The notes under the pieces are model-generated. The model had not been told where the DNA came from. It searched no databases and worked only from the letters and a program-made list of their open reading frames with translations. Below are positions 47,974 through 55,907 of a DNA stretch of 64,000 nt, in pieces. This DNA comes from Microbacterium gallinarum (lineage in GTDB: Bacteria > Actinomycetota > Actinomycetes > Actinomycetales > Microbacteriaceae): NCBI RefSeq assembly GCF_014837165.1, contig NZ_JACSPM010000001.1, positions 593,010 through 657,009 on the forward strand, read 5' to 3'. The first letter of the stretch is position 1. Each line of letters begins with the position of its first letter. Position numbers and translations under genes: made by a program.

Positions 47974-48279
47974 CTCGCGTCGGTCGGCATGTCGCACCGC
48001 GCCGGCCATCGCCCCAGCGAGCTGTCGGGCGGCGAGCGTCAGCGAGTCGGCATCGTGCGCGCCCTCGTGAACGAGCCGAGCCTGCTCCTGGTCGACGAGC
48101 CCACCGCTGCGCTCGACCGTCGTCGCAGCCACGAGGTCGTCCAGCTCCTGGCCGACCGTGCGCACGATTCCGGAGTCGCCGTGGTCATGGTCACCCACGA
48201 CCGCGATGTGCTCGAGCACTGCGACAGCGTTCTCGAGATGGTCGACGACCGGCTGGGCACCCCCGCCCTCGTCGCCTGA
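47974..48279 (+). pseudogene. 5'-truncated ABC transporter ATPase
   Basis: About 100 codons matching the C-terminal half of an ABC ATPase of the LolD/MacB type: SVGMSHRAGHRPSELSGGERQRVGIV, Walker B LLLVDEPTAALDR and the switch His in MVTHDRDVLEHC. Walker A and the first 120 or so residues are missing, and no frame upstream contains them. The sequence before about 47974 is unrelated. It is best seen as a remnant left by deletion; it cannot bind ATP on its own. No permease partner is present. Confidence 0.8.
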
Positions 48280-48311
48280 CCTGAGTCCCCGCCCGCGCTA
48301 CGATCGCGGGC

Positions 48312-49154
48312 ATGGGGTTCTCGGTCTCCGTGGCCAGCGCGGCCGACGTGCGGCTCATGGCGCAGTGGGCGGCCGACGAGGGATGGAACCCCGGTGACGC
48401 CGACAGCGACGCGTTCTTCGTCGCGGATCCGTCCGGATTCCTGATCGGACGGCTGGACGGCCGGCCCGTGAGCTGCATCTCGATCGTCCGGTACGGCCAG
48501 GACGCCGCGTTCCTCGGCATGTACATCAGTCACCCCGAGGTGCGTGGTCTGGGCTATGGCCTGCAGACGTGGCAGGCAGGGATGGCCATCACCGACGGTC
48601 GCGTCGTCGGATTGGACGGGGTGCCCGCGCAGCAGGCGAACTATGCCAAGTCGGGATTCCGCCCGGCCTGGACGACGCAGCGTTTCGAGGGCGCTCCGCC
48701 GGATGCAGACCCTCCTCCCGGAGTCGAGCTGGTCGACGCCCGGTCTGTCCCGTTCGACCTGCTCGACGCCTACGATCGGCGACACTTCGGGGCACCGCGT
48801 GCCGGCTTCCTCGCGTCCTGGATCACCCTGCCCAGGCGGTCGACCGCCGTCGCGCTGCGCGACGGGACGATCGTCGGGTTCGGAGTGCTCCGCCCGGCGC
48901 AGAGCACGGCGCGTATCGGTCCGCTCTTCGCGGAGTCGCGCGAGACCGCGGAGGCGCTCGTCTCACGGCTGGCGTCGAGCGCGCGTGCGTTGGCTGTCGC
49001 GGTCGACGTGCCCGGCATCAACCCGGTCGCCGTCGAGTGGGCGCGCAAGTGCGAGTGGACGCCCAGCTTCGACACCACCCGGATGTACACGGGTGAAGCC
49101 CCCGGTTTCGATCACGACCAGGTATTCGGCATCACGACTCTCGAACTCGGCTGA
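48312..49154 (+). CDS. GNAT acetyltransferase with second C-terminal domain
   Basis: A 280-aa protein. The N-terminal GNAT domain (about 1-130) has FLGMYISHPEVRGLGYGLQTWQAGM, in which RGLGYG is the acetyl-CoA loop. The C-terminal half (about 140-280) is a second acetyltransferase-like domain seen in YitH-type proteins (TARIGPLFAESRETAEALV, VPGINPVAVEWARK). The ATG follows a TACGAT -10 box by 7 nt (leaderless). Its last 43 nt overlap the end of the convergent membrane-protein gene. Confidence 0.88.
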   Translation: MGFSVSVASAADVRLMAQWAADEGWNPGDADSDAFFVADPSGFLIGRLDGRPVSCISIVRYGQDAAFLGMYISHPEVRGLGYGLQTWQAGMAITDGRVVGLDGVPAQQANYAKSGFRPAWTTQRFEGAPPDADPPPGVELVDARSVPFDLLDAYDRRHFGAPRAGFLASWITLPRRSTAVALRDGTIVGFGVLRPAQSTARIGPLFAESRETAEALVSRLASSARALAVAVDVPGINPVAVEWARKCEWTPSFDTTRMYTGEAPGFDHDQVFGITTLELG

Positions 49155-49762
49155 GAGCGTCCGGATGCCTCGAAGGCAGCCTTCGGCGCGGCGAGGATGA
49201 CAGCGATCGCCTCCGCGCCGAGCACCACGAGGGGGCCGTGCGGCCAGTAGCCCGCCGCGAGCGTGCCCAGCACCAGCAGGGGCATGGTCGCGCCCAGCAG
49301 GATCCGCACCCGAAGTCGCCAGCGCGAGCGAGCGGTGATCGCCGCGACGATGCCGGCGATGCCCACCGCGGTGAGGACGAACGCCTCGGCACCCCAGAAA
49401 AAGTGCAGCGGTGCCTCCCGCGGCGTGTTGAGGTAACTCAATGCCGTGATCGGGGCCCCGGCGACGATCAGCCACGCCATGACCGCACCGCCCCACCCCG
49501 CGCGCCGGAGGTCAGGGAGGAGGGCGAGCCCGATCGCCAGGAAGGACAGCGCCGAGAGCGCGCCGAAGACGATGTACGGGTCGTGCACCGCCTCGCGCGC
49601 CCAGAAGTACGGCCGGAAATGGAAGACCCATCCCCACAGCGGCACGCCGAACTCGGTCGCGGGGAACGGCAGGGTCACCAGCGCCCAGAGCCCGCCCAGT
49701 CCGGCCAGGATCGCACGCCACGGTCGCGACCGATCGACGTCGATGCGACGACGGTGTGTCAT
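49112..49762 (-). CDS. Integral membrane protein of unknown function
   Basis: A 216-aa membrane protein with about six hydrophobic segments (for instance AILAGLGGLWALVTLPF and LGALSALSFLAIGLALL-like stretches). An Arg-rich N-terminus precedes the first. The loop FHFRPYFWAREAVHDPYIVFG is aromatic-rich. I do not recognise a named family. The ATG at 49762 is 6 nt after TGCAAT, a possible leaderless -10 box. The gene ends inside the 3' end of the GNAT gene on the other strand. Confidence 0.75.
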   Translation of the reverse strand: MTHRRRIDVDRSRPWRAILAGLGGLWALVTLPFPATEFGVPLWGWVFHFRPYFWAREAVHDPYIVFGALSALSFLAIGLALLPDLRRAGWGGAVMAWLIVAGAPITALSYLNTPREAPLHFFWGAEAFVLTAVGIAGIVAAITARSRWRLRVRILLGATMPLLVLGTLAAGYWPHGPLVVLGAEAIAVILAAPKAAFEASGRSQPSSRVVMPNTWS

Positions 49763-49885
49763 GCCTCGATTGCACCACTCACCCTCGTCGCGGTCGCAGA
49801 TCGACACGATCGCGATCCGGGGCGGAGGACGACGGCAGACGACGTCCTGGCCGCGCTCGACCGTGTCGAGAGCCCGACGGATGGG

Positions 49886-50767
49886 TCAGCCCGCGTACCG
49901 CGCCTCGACGAGGCCGCCGACGCCCGGCTCGGCAGCGAACACCGCGCCCGCGTGCGGCTCCTCGGCGAGCTGCGCCGCCGTACGCCCGATGCGCGCGGTC
50001 GTGATGTACAGCGTGGACAGGTCGTCACCGCCGAATGCGACGCAGGTGGGATTGGCCGCGCTCACACGCACCACCCTGTCGACCTTGCCGTCCGGCGTGT
50101 AGCGGACCACCGAGCCGCCGCCCCACCGTGCGTTCCACAGACAGCCTTCTGCATCCACCGCGGATCCGTCGGACAGCCCTGGGTGCTCACTGCCGTCTGC
50201 GAACAGACGTGGACTGTGCGGGATGCCGGCATCCGTGTCGTACTCGTAGACGAGTATCCGACCGGTTGGCGTGTCCGCGAAATACATCGACGACCCGTCC
50301 GGGCTGAACGCGATGCTGTTGGCGCACGACACGCCGTCGATGACCTTGTGAACGGTGCCGTCTGCGTCGAGGCGATGGACAGCGGAGATGGGCCGGGCGT
50401 CGGGACCCTCGTCCATGCCGCCGCAGACGAAACGACCCTGCCGGTCCACCCGCCCGTCGTTGAGCCTCGTCGAGCCGAGGTCGTCCTCTACCGGGGCGAG
50501 GTTGCGGATCTCCTGCCCCGCCCCGTCAAGGAGCGCGAGCCGGGAAGCGAAGGCGGCGACGAACCCCTCCGAAGCGCGCAAGCCGACAGCACCGATGCGC
50601 TCGCGCAGCCGGGTCGTCCGCCTGCCGGATGCGCCGCCTGAGCGCTCCAGCCAGCCGCGTTCGATGTCGACCCACACCAGCTCGCCTGTGCGATCGTCCC
50701 ACACGATGCTCTCGCCGAGGACGTTGCCACTCGGGACAGCCACCTCCGCGACAAGGACAGCGCTCAT
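49886..50767 (-). CDS. SMP-30/gluconolactonase-family lactonase
   Basis: A 293-aa six-bladed beta-propeller of the SMP-30/gluconolaconase/LRE-like family. LGESIVWDDRTGELVWVDI carries the metal-ligand Glu. TRLNDGRVDRQGRFVCGGM holds the Asn/Asp region, SCANSIAFSPDGSSMYFADT the second Asn, and HPGLSDGSAVDAEGCLWNARW the Asp ligand. These enzymes open sugar lactones such as gluconolactone or arabinonolactone with Ca2+ or Zn2+. GGAGGTGAG lies 4-6 nt before the ATG at 50767. It is a single gene between the tRNA-Arg and the membrane protein. Confidence 0.93.
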   Translation of the reverse strand: MSAVLVAEVAVPSGNVLGESIVWDDRTGELVWVDIERGWLERSGGASGRRTTRLRERIGAVGLRASEGFVAAFASRLALLDGAGQEIRNLAPVEDDLGSTRLNDGRVDRQGRFVCGGMDEGPDARPISAVHRLDADGTVHKVIDGVSCANSIAFSPDGSSMYFADTPTGRILVYEYDTDAGIPHSPRLFADGSEHPGLSDGSAVDAEGCLWNARWGGGSVVRYTPDGKVDRVVRVSAANPTCVAFGGDDLSTLYITTARIGRTAAQLAEEPHAGAVFAAEPGVGGLVEARYAG

Positions 50768-50818
50768 CGGCTCACCTCCACGTAGCAACGGTAGACCGCC
50801 GCTTCAGCCAGCAAAAGG

Positions 50819-50844
50819 AAAAGCCCCGGTGAACCGGGGCTTTT
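50819..50844. terminator. Bidirectional terminator after tRNA-Arg
   Basis: A perfect 11-bp inverted repeat, AAAAGCCCCGG, loop TGAA, CCGGGGCTTTT, gives a stem ending in four T on either strand. It lies 26 nt past the 3' end of the tRNA gene on the minus strand and is its terminator. Confidence 0.85.
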
Positions 50845-50869
50845 CGCAAGTCACTGTCTCAACACAGTG

Positions 50870-50942
50870 CGCGCCCGAAGGGACTCGAACCCCTAACCTT
50901 CTGATCCGTAGTCAGATGCTCTATCCATTGAGCTACGGGCGC
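50870..50942 (-). tRNA. tRNA-Arg(ACG)
   Basis: A 73-nt cloverleaf on the minus strand. The acceptor stem is GCGCCCG/CGGGCGC with discriminator G. The D-arm contains AGCTCAATGGATAGAGC. The anticodon stem TCTGA/TCAGA carries the loop CTACGGA, so the anticodon is ACG (read as ICG), decoding CGU/CGC/CGA. The T-arm is GGGGTTCGAGTCCC. CCA is not encoded. A bidirectional terminator follows. Confidence 0.97.
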
Positions 50943-51054
50943 CCGGCCCGCACTCCCGCGCGGGCCAGCGTCCAGAATACCCGACGGCGCGCCAGGGAGC
51001 GAATCGAGCACCGCCGCGCGGAGATCCCGGGCGTGTCCGCCCTCCCCGCCGTCG

Positions 51055-51441
51055 TCAGCGCGCGTCGAGCGCACGCAGCTGGCGCTGCAGCGCGACCCGA
51101 CGGTACGACGTGTCGATCAGCTCCGCCAGGAGCGTCCAGTCCCCCGCGTCGGCTGTGACCCGCAGCGCCAGCCACCCATACGCGCCCTCGTACGGCGGCA
51201 CGAACACGTCGTCCCGTTCCATAAGCGCCGGCCGCTCCGACGGATCGGGGAGGAACACGACGGCGCCTTCGTCCCTGACGCCGACGAGGGCGAACTGACG
51301 CTTTCCGGCACGGAAGGTGCAGCGCCCGTGCGAGATCACCTCCGCAGCCTCCGGGTAGGCCATGCACAGCGCCCGCATCCGCATGTTCAGCGGATGGTCC
51401 GGCGGAAACCACATCGGATGACCTGCTCCGTCGACCTCCAT
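51055..51441 (-). CDS. MmcQ/YjbR-family protein
   Basis: A 128-aa protein of the MmcQ/YjbR family, with a CyaY-like double-winged fold sometimes called DNA-binding. Typical parts are MRALCMAYPEAAEVISHGRCTFRAGKRQFA (residues 22-51 in outline) and LPDPSERPALMERDDVFVPPYEGAYGWLAL. Its function is unknown. The start at 51441 has GGAGG-like sequence weakly upstream. It is followed downstream by the tRNA on the same strand and preceded by the gene at 51471-52100 with a 29-nt gap. Confidence 0.9.
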   Translation of the reverse strand: MEVDGAGHPMWFPPDHPLNMRMRALCMAYPEAAEVISHGRCTFRAGKRQFALVGVRDEGAVVFLPDPSERPALMERDDVFVPPYEGAYGWLALRVTADAGDWTLLAELIDTSYRRVALQRQLRALDAR

Positions 51442-51470
51442 GGCGCCGAGCGTAGACCGGTTCCCCGACG

Positions 51471-52100
51471 TCAGGCGTCGAGTTCGCTCACGTCGATGCC
51501 GGCCACTCGCGGCGACGGCGTCGCATCGACAGGCTCGCCGTCGGCCTCCTCCTCAGCCTCCGCGGCGCGACGCCGATGGGCGGCGAGCCGCGGGAGATCC
51601 ACGAGGCGCAGCGACTGCATGCGCGCAGCCCGCAGCTTCTCGTAGTCGGGGTCGAGATCGGGCCGCATGCCCTCGACGTTGAGCCGCCGCTCCAGATTCG
51701 CCTCGACGTCGCCCCACGCGGCATCCCTCGCCTGCTCCACCAGGGTGCGCACCGCGTGCGGGTCTTCGGCGATGCGCCGGAGCTCCTTCGCCACTCCGAT
51801 GTACTGCTTGTAGCGCTTGCGCAGGTTGCGGGTGTCGCGATCGCGGTAGTCGTGCGTCCCGTCGGGGTCGGTGAACTTCCCCCAGGCCTTCTTGCGCAGT
51901 CGCTTGGCCAGCTCGGCGGCGTCTTCCTGCTCCACGGCGAGCGCGACGAGGGTGTCGTGCGCGAAGGGCGCGACGCGCGCGAGATCGAATGCCTCGTCGT
52001 GGGCGATCGTCTCGACGAGGATGTGGTTGCGCACCGCCAGCCGCGCCGCGGCGCACGCGATGGACACGCCTTCGGCGATCGCCTCCGCAGTCTTGCCCAT
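51471..52100 (-). CDS. Conserved actinobacterial helical protein of unknown function
   Basis: A 209-aa, highly charged, all-helical protein. Recognisable segments are MGKTAEAIAEGVSIACAAARLAVRNHILVE (residues 1-30 in outline), DGTHDYRDRDTRNLRKR, and RMQSLRLVDLPRLAAHRRR. I believe homologues are found across Microbacteriaceae, some with an unsupported asparagine-synthase label; no such domain is visible here. GGAGGAG lies 4-6 nt before the ATG at 52100. It probably forms an operon with the MmcQ/YjbR gene downstream. Confidence 0.75.
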   Translation of the reverse strand: MGKTAEAIAEGVSIACAAARLAVRNHILVETIAHDEAFDLARVAPFAHDTLVALAVEQEDAAELAKRLRKKAWGKFTDPDGTHDYRDRDTRNLRKRYKQYIGVAKELRRIAEDPHAVRTLVEQARDAAWGDVEANLERRLNVEGMRPDLDPDYEKLRAARMQSLRLVDLPRLAAHRRRAAEAEEEADGEPVDATPSPRVAGIDVSELDA

Positions 52101-52191
52101 CGCTCCTCCTCCATCGAGGCTAGCGTTCACCGGCGCTCCGCGAGTCCGCGAGAATCGATGAGCACGGTCGATGAAGACGAGAGGGATGGAC

Positions 52192-53040
52192 ATGGCGCGG
52201 ATGCAGCGGCTCGAGGTGCGCGGCAGGACGACGGTGATCACCGGCGCGGCGAGCGGCATGGGCGCCGAGGTCGCTCTCGAGCTCGCGCGGCGCGGGGCGA
52301 AGGTCGCCCTCGTCGATCGCAACGCCGAAGGCCTCGAGGCGACGCGCGCGCGCCTCACCGGAACGGGCCACACCATGCACGTGGTCGACCTGACAGATGA
52401 TGAGGCGGTGCGCTCGCTCGCGGCGGCGGTCGAGGCATCCCACCCGCATGTACAGGCGGTGATCACGTGCGCCGGGTCGTCCATGCTCGGCGACATCGAT
52501 CAGCTCACCATGGACGAGATGCGCTGGCTCATGGACGTGAACCTCTGGGGAACCGTCAACATCACCAAGGCGCTCCTGCCGGCGCTTCGCCGCGAGCCGG
52601 CCGCGCACATCACGCACCTCGTGAGCATCTACGGGCTCGCCGCCCCTGCAGGCCGCATCCCGTATGCGATGAGCAAGTTCGCCGTGCGCGGGTTCACCGA
52701 GGCACTGCGCCACGAGCTCGAGCGGACCAACGTGAGCGTGGGCGCGATCTACCCGGCGGGGGTCAAGACCGGCATCATCGGACGCGGGCGCTTCGCGGCC
52801 GCCATCGACCCGGCCGTAGCGGAGCGCGCCGCCGCCGCGCAGGCCGCGATGTACCACACCGAGCCCGAAGTTGCCGCGGCGCGCATCGTGGAGGCCACGG
52901 TGCGGCGGCGGGCGCGGGTCATGATCGGGCGCGAGGCGCGCCTCGTCGATGTGCTGACCCGCCTCACGCCCACCGGCTACTGGGCTCCGATGCGTCGCCC
53001 GCTGCGCGAGGCGATCGACACCACGACCCCGGTGCGCTGA
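52192..53040 (+). CDS. Short-chain dehydrogenase/reductase
   Basis: A 282-aa classical SDR. The cofactor loop is TVITGAASGMGAEVALELA (TGxxxGxG), NADP/NAD choice is set by VALVDRN, the Asn lies in ITCAGSSM, and the catalytic Ser, Tyr and Lys lie in LVSIYG and YAMSK. The C-terminal extension (about 240-282) is Arg-rich and hydrophobic and may touch the membrane. The start at 52192 is chosen because GAGAGGG is well placed; 52171 and 52186 are alternatives. Its TGA abuts the TCA of the convergent gene without any gap. Confidence 0.92.
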   Translation: MARMQRLEVRGRTTVITGAASGMGAEVALELARRGAKVALVDRNAEGLEATRARLTGTGHTMHVVDLTDDEAVRSLAAAVEASHPHVQAVITCAGSSMLGDIDQLTMDEMRWLMDVNLWGTVNITKALLPALRREPAAHITHLVSIYGLAAPAGRIPYAMSKFAVRGFTEALRHELERTNVSVGAIYPAGVKTGIIGRGRFAAAIDPAVAERAAAAQAAMYHTEPEVAAARIVEATVRRRARVMIGREARLVDVLTRLTPTGYWAPMRRPLREAIDTTTPVR

Positions 53041-53424
53041 TCAGGCCGGCTTCGTGTACTGCGCCCGCCCGAAGCCCAGGATGAAGTAGCCGACGAAGGC
53101 GAACAGCCACAGCAGGAAGAACGACCAGGCACCGCCCTTGCCGAAGCCCTTGCCCACGCGCACGGCGACGACGATGGACCATACGATGTTCACGATCGGG
53201 ATCAGGTACAGCAGGGTCAGCCACGCCGAGTAGCCGGCGATCTTCACGAGGATGACGATGTTCACGATCGGGATGATGGCCAGGATGCCGGGGTACCCGG
53301 CCTTGCTGAACACCTTCCAGAGCGCGACGGCGACGAGGATGTACCAGATCAGTCCGAAGATGCCGGTGCCGCCCCAGAGGCTGGTGAGGTCGGCGGTGTC
53401 GGTCACTGCGTTGGCGAGGGTCAT
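53041..53424 (-). CDS. DUF5684-type membrane protein
   Basis: A 127-aa membrane protein with about three to four hydrophobic segments. The central IWYILVAVALWKVFSKAGYPGILAIIPIVN (residues about 26-55 in outline) and SFFLLWLFAFVGYFILGFG are typical of the DUF5684 family of unknown function. The ATG at 53424 follows a TATGCT -10 box by 7 nt (leaderless). Its stop codon directly abuts that of the SDR gene (TGATCA at the junction). Confidence 0.85.
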   Translation of the reverse strand: MTLANAVTDTADLTSLWGGTGIFGLIWYILVAVALWKVFSKAGYPGILAIIPIVNIVILVKIAGYSAWLTLLYLIPIVNIVWSIVVAVRVGKGFGKGGAWSFFLLWLFAFVGYFILGFGRAQYTKPA

Positions 53425-53581
53425 GCGCCTCAGCATAGGGCGGCGGGGCCGCGCCGATGCGTATCAATCGCGCGCGCTGCGCGCAAGCCCCCAGGCTCAT
53501 TCAGACCGGCCGCCTAGCGTTGAGGGAAGCAGGGCGCGGTACTCGTCGGGGGGTCGCGCCGCTTTCGGGAACTGCGACGCG

Positions 53582-53613
53582 GGGAGGTGCCGACCGGGGG
53601 GCCGGCACCTCCC
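53582..53613. terminator. Strong hairpin in the gap before the DUF4383 gene
   Basis: A perfect 11-bp stem (GGGAGGTGCCG at 53582-53592 with 53603-53613) and a 10-nt loop. No gene ends nearby: the 367-bp gap 53425-53791 has no convincing ORF. It may end a small transcript starting after TAGCGT (about 53514-53519), or mark the edge of an inserted segment. Confidence 0.5.
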
Positions 53614-53627
53614 TCATCTCGTCTGAG

Positions 53628-53658
53628 GCGCGCCGGTTCAGCCGATCGCAGCCATGCG
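53628..53658. repeat. Direct repeat, distal copy of the epimerase-gene 3' end
   Basis: The 22 bases 53628-53649 are identical to 54859-54880, and 29 of 31 bases match over 53628-53658. The other copy covers the last codons of the aldose epimerase gene (encoding RIAAIG-stop). This distal copy would read RMAAIG-stop but has no epimerase sequence behind it. The two copies flank the DUF4383 gene and its neighbour. Confidence 0.85.
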
Positions 53659-53791
53659 TGGGCGCGCTCCCTCGATGCGTGGGCGAGCTGGTGCTCCGCG
53701 CTGGCGAATGAGTGCGCGTCCAAACCGATCCGGGGTGTGATCCGAACAATCGGGCATCGCGGCACTCGCCGCCAACGAACAGGAGAACGCC

Positions 53792-54211
53792 ATGCGCTCG
53801 TCACCGAACCGCCTCGTCGCCACGATCTTCGGCGCTGTCTATCTCGTCGTGGGAGCCCTCGGCTTCGCCGTCACGGGCGGCGTGGGCTTCATCGCGACAG
53901 AGGGCAACCTGCTCCTCGGAGTCTTCGAGGTCAACCCGCTCCACAACACCGCTCACCTCCTGATCGGTGCGGCACTCCTCATCGCCGGCCTCAGCAACGC
54001 CCGCGCGGCGAAGGCCGTGAACATCGCCGTCGGAGCGGTCTACCTGCTGCTGGGCGTCGTCGGATTCTTCCTGGTCGACACGGCGCTGAACATCCTCGCG
54101 CTCAACACCGCCGACCACTTCCTGCATCTGGCGAGTGCGCTGGTGCTCCTCGGAGTCGGTCTCGGCGCGGAGCGCGGCGTGCGCGCCGGAGCCTCGGGCC
54201 GGACCGCCTGA
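53792..54211 (+). CDS. DUF4383 membrane protein
   Basis: A 139-aa membrane protein with four hydrophobic segments, matching DUF4383. Diagnostic parts are LVATIFGAVYLVVGALGF, EVNPLHNTAHLLIGAALL and LNTADHFLHLASALVLL, where the conserved His residues could bind a metal. Function unknown. AGGAG lies 5-6 nt before the ATG at 53792. It is followed after 11 nt by another membrane-protein gene, and both lie between two copies of a 31-bp direct repeat. Confidence 0.9.
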   Translation: MRSSPNRLVATIFGAVYLVVGALGFAVTGGVGFIATEGNLLLGVFEVNPLHNTAHLLIGAALLIAGLSNARAAKAVNIAVGAVYLLLGVVGFFLVDTALNILALNTADHFLHLASALVLLGVGLGAERGVRAGASGRTA

Positions 54212-54222
54212 CGGGAAAGACC

Positions 54223-54798
54223 ATGACCACCGCGATCCCGACTGCCGACGCAGGCCCGGACGCCTCTCCGCGGGCGCGGTCGATCCGCGCGGGGTTCCGC
54301 GGCGTCGTGCCTTCCGGTGCCGCTGTCGCGGCGTGGGGCGCGGGCCTCATCGAGCTCGCGCTGGGCGCGGGAGCCTTGACGAACGGAGGTGCCGCCCGGG
54401 GGGCCGGCGCCGCCCTCGTCGCTCTCGGCGCCGCCGCGCTCGTATGGGGGGCTGCGACGCTCGTCCGCGGACGCATCATCGTCCCGCGGACGGGCGTCGC
54501 GGCAAGCCTGGCCGGTCTCGCCGCCGCCGTCGCGGCACTCGCGGCCGATCCTGTGCGAACGAGCCTCGCGGCGATCGGTGCGCTCGCCGTCCTGCTTCTC
54601 GTCACCGCTCTCGCGTGCGCCTCGCGCGTGCGCAGACGTGGAGGGCGAGCGGATGCCGCTCCCCCGCGCGTCTGGGCGATCCTTGCGGCCTCGGTCGTGG
54701 TCGCCGCACTGGTGACACCGGCGCTGGCGGCGACGGACGCAGGACGCAGCGCCGTGCCCCACGGACGGCACGGGATCACAGACCCCGGGCATCACTGA
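54223..54798 (+). CDS. Hydrophobic membrane protein with His-rich tail
   Basis: A 191-aa membrane protein with about five Ala/Gly/Leu-rich hydrophobic segments. The start lies 11 nt after the DUF4383 stop, with GGGAAAGA upstream, so the two genes form an operon. A short loop of Arg residues ([10 protein letters not shown]) precedes the last segment. The C-terminus GRHGITDPGHH is His-rich and could bind metal ions. No family is recognised. Confidence 0.75.
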   Translation: MTTAIPTADAGPDASPRARSIRAGFRGVVPSGAAVAAWGAGLIELALGAGALTNGGAARGAGAALVALGAAALVWGAATLVRGRIIVPRTGVAASLAGLAAAVAALAADPVRTSLAAIGALAVLLLVTALACASRVRRRGGRADAAPPRVWAILAASVVVAALVTPALAATDAGRSAVPHGRHGITDPGHH

Positions 54799-54858
54799 CG
54801 GATTCTGAGCCGGCCGCAGGGTGCAGGGCGCCGCCGCGCCCTCGGCGGGCTCGGCTCT

Positions 54859-54889
54859 GCGCGCCGGTTCAGCCGATCGCCGCGATGCG
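54859..54889. repeat. Direct repeat, copy at the aldose epimerase 3' end
   Basis: This is the proximal copy of the repeat described at 53628-53658. It includes the epimerase stop codon (54869-54871) and its last six codons. Direct repeats formed from the 3' end of a gene are typical of site-specific insertion, but no integrase gene lies between the copies. Confidence 0.85.
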
Positions 54890-55813
54890 CCAGGACGCCT
54901 CGGCGGACGCGCCCGGCTCGAGCACGATGAGGCCCGCGTCGTACGCGTAGTTCGCCGCGTTGAAAGCGTCGGGGGCGCAGGTCATCGGCTCGACCGCCAG
55001 CCCCAGCCGGCTCAGCGCGGCGTCGGGCTTGTCGGCGGTGTGGATCTGCACCCACGGGCACGCGGCATCCCACGCCATCTCGACGCCGGAACCGGAGTCG
55101 TCGGTCACCCGTACCGTCGCGATGCCCTGGTCGTCTCGGGCGAGCGCCGTGTACGCGTGGTCGATCTCGACCGCGCCGACGCGGCGCGCGGAGCGGAAGT
55201 CGAAGCGCTCGGGCTCGTCGGCATCGACCGCGACGAGTCCGGTCGGAATGAGCCGGTCAGGGGTGACCGCCAGCACTTCGGCCGCCGGGAGCTCGAGGGT
55301 CCACTCGTCGACGAGCCCTTCGCCGGCGACGAGGTACGGGTGCGGCCCGGTTCCCCACGGCGCGGGCTCGCTGCTGTCGTTGCGGGCGGTCACGGTCTGC
55401 GTCAGCCCGTCGGGGCCGAGCGAGAAGGTCGTCGTGACGACGATGCGCCACGGGTACGCCGTCTGCGGCTGGACGACGGCGGCGAGGGTGACATGGTCGG
55501 GGCCCTTGTCGATCGCCTCGAAGTCCAGCCACGCGGCGAGGCCGTGCAGCGCGTGCGAGCGCGCGGGCTCGGTGAGGGCGAGTTGGTGCTCGGCACCGCC
55601 GAAGGTGTATCGGCCGTCGACCACGCGGTTCGGCCACGGAGCGAGGGTCGCCCCGCGGTAGGAGGGGCGCACCTCGTCGGCGTCGAACGGCACGACGAGG
55701 TCGCGGCCGTTGTACGTGAGCGAGCGGAGCGTCGCCCCGACGCTGGCGATGACCGCCTCGTAGTCGCCCGCGCGGAGCGCGTGCTGGATGCCGGACGAGG
55801 GAGTGCGTGCCAT
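54869..55813 (-). CDS. Aldose 1-epimerase family protein
   Basis: A 314-aa beta-sandwich enzyme of the galactose mutarotase superfamily, which interconverts alpha and beta anomers of sugars. The key residues are seen: the segment RSHALHGLAAW carries the first catalytic His, WGTGPHPYLVAGEG the second His, and AVEPMTCAPDAFN the catalytic Glu. APWPNRVVDGRYTF is also typical. GAGG precedes the ATG at 55813. It lies after the arabinan operon terminator and may serve arabinose or galactose use. Its 3' end is duplicated 1.2 kb away. Confidence 0.93.
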   Translation of the reverse strand: MARTPSSGIQHALRAGDYEAVIASVGATLRSLTYNGRDLVVPFDADEVRPSYRGATLAPWPNRVVDGRYTFGGAEHQLALTEPARSHALHGLAAWLDFEAIDKGPDHVTLAAVVQPQTAYPWRIVVTTTFSLGPDGLTQTVTARNDSSEPAPWGTGPHPYLVAGEGLVDEWTLELPAAEVLAVTPDRLIPTGLVAVDADEPERFDFRSARRVGAVEIDHAYTALARDDQGIATVRVTDDSGSGVEMAWDAACPWVQIHTADKPDAALSRLGLAVEPMTCAPDAFNAANYAYDAGLIVLEPGASAEASWRIAAIG

Positions 55814-55867
55814 GGGTCGAGGTCCTCAGGTGATTTGTTGGGAGAGTCCCAGTATCCCGCGACAGAG

Positions 55868-55899
55868 CGAGGGCCCGCGACCTGCGTCGCGGGCCCTCG
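55868..55899 (-). terminator. Terminator of the arabinan/arabinose operon
   Basis: A perfect 14-bp stem (55868-55881 with 55886-55899) and a CTGC tetraloop begin 8 nt after the stop codon of the GH43-like gene on the minus strand. It should end the operon before the epimerase gene. Confidence 0.8.
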
Positions 55900-55907
55900 T
55901 CGTCGGG

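Noticed and set aside
53457..53749. Short frames in the gap before the DUF4383 gene
   Set aside because: Frames on both strands are Arg/Ser-rich, lack ribosome-binding sites and span a strong hairpin and the direct repeat. I regard the 367-bp gap as non-coding.
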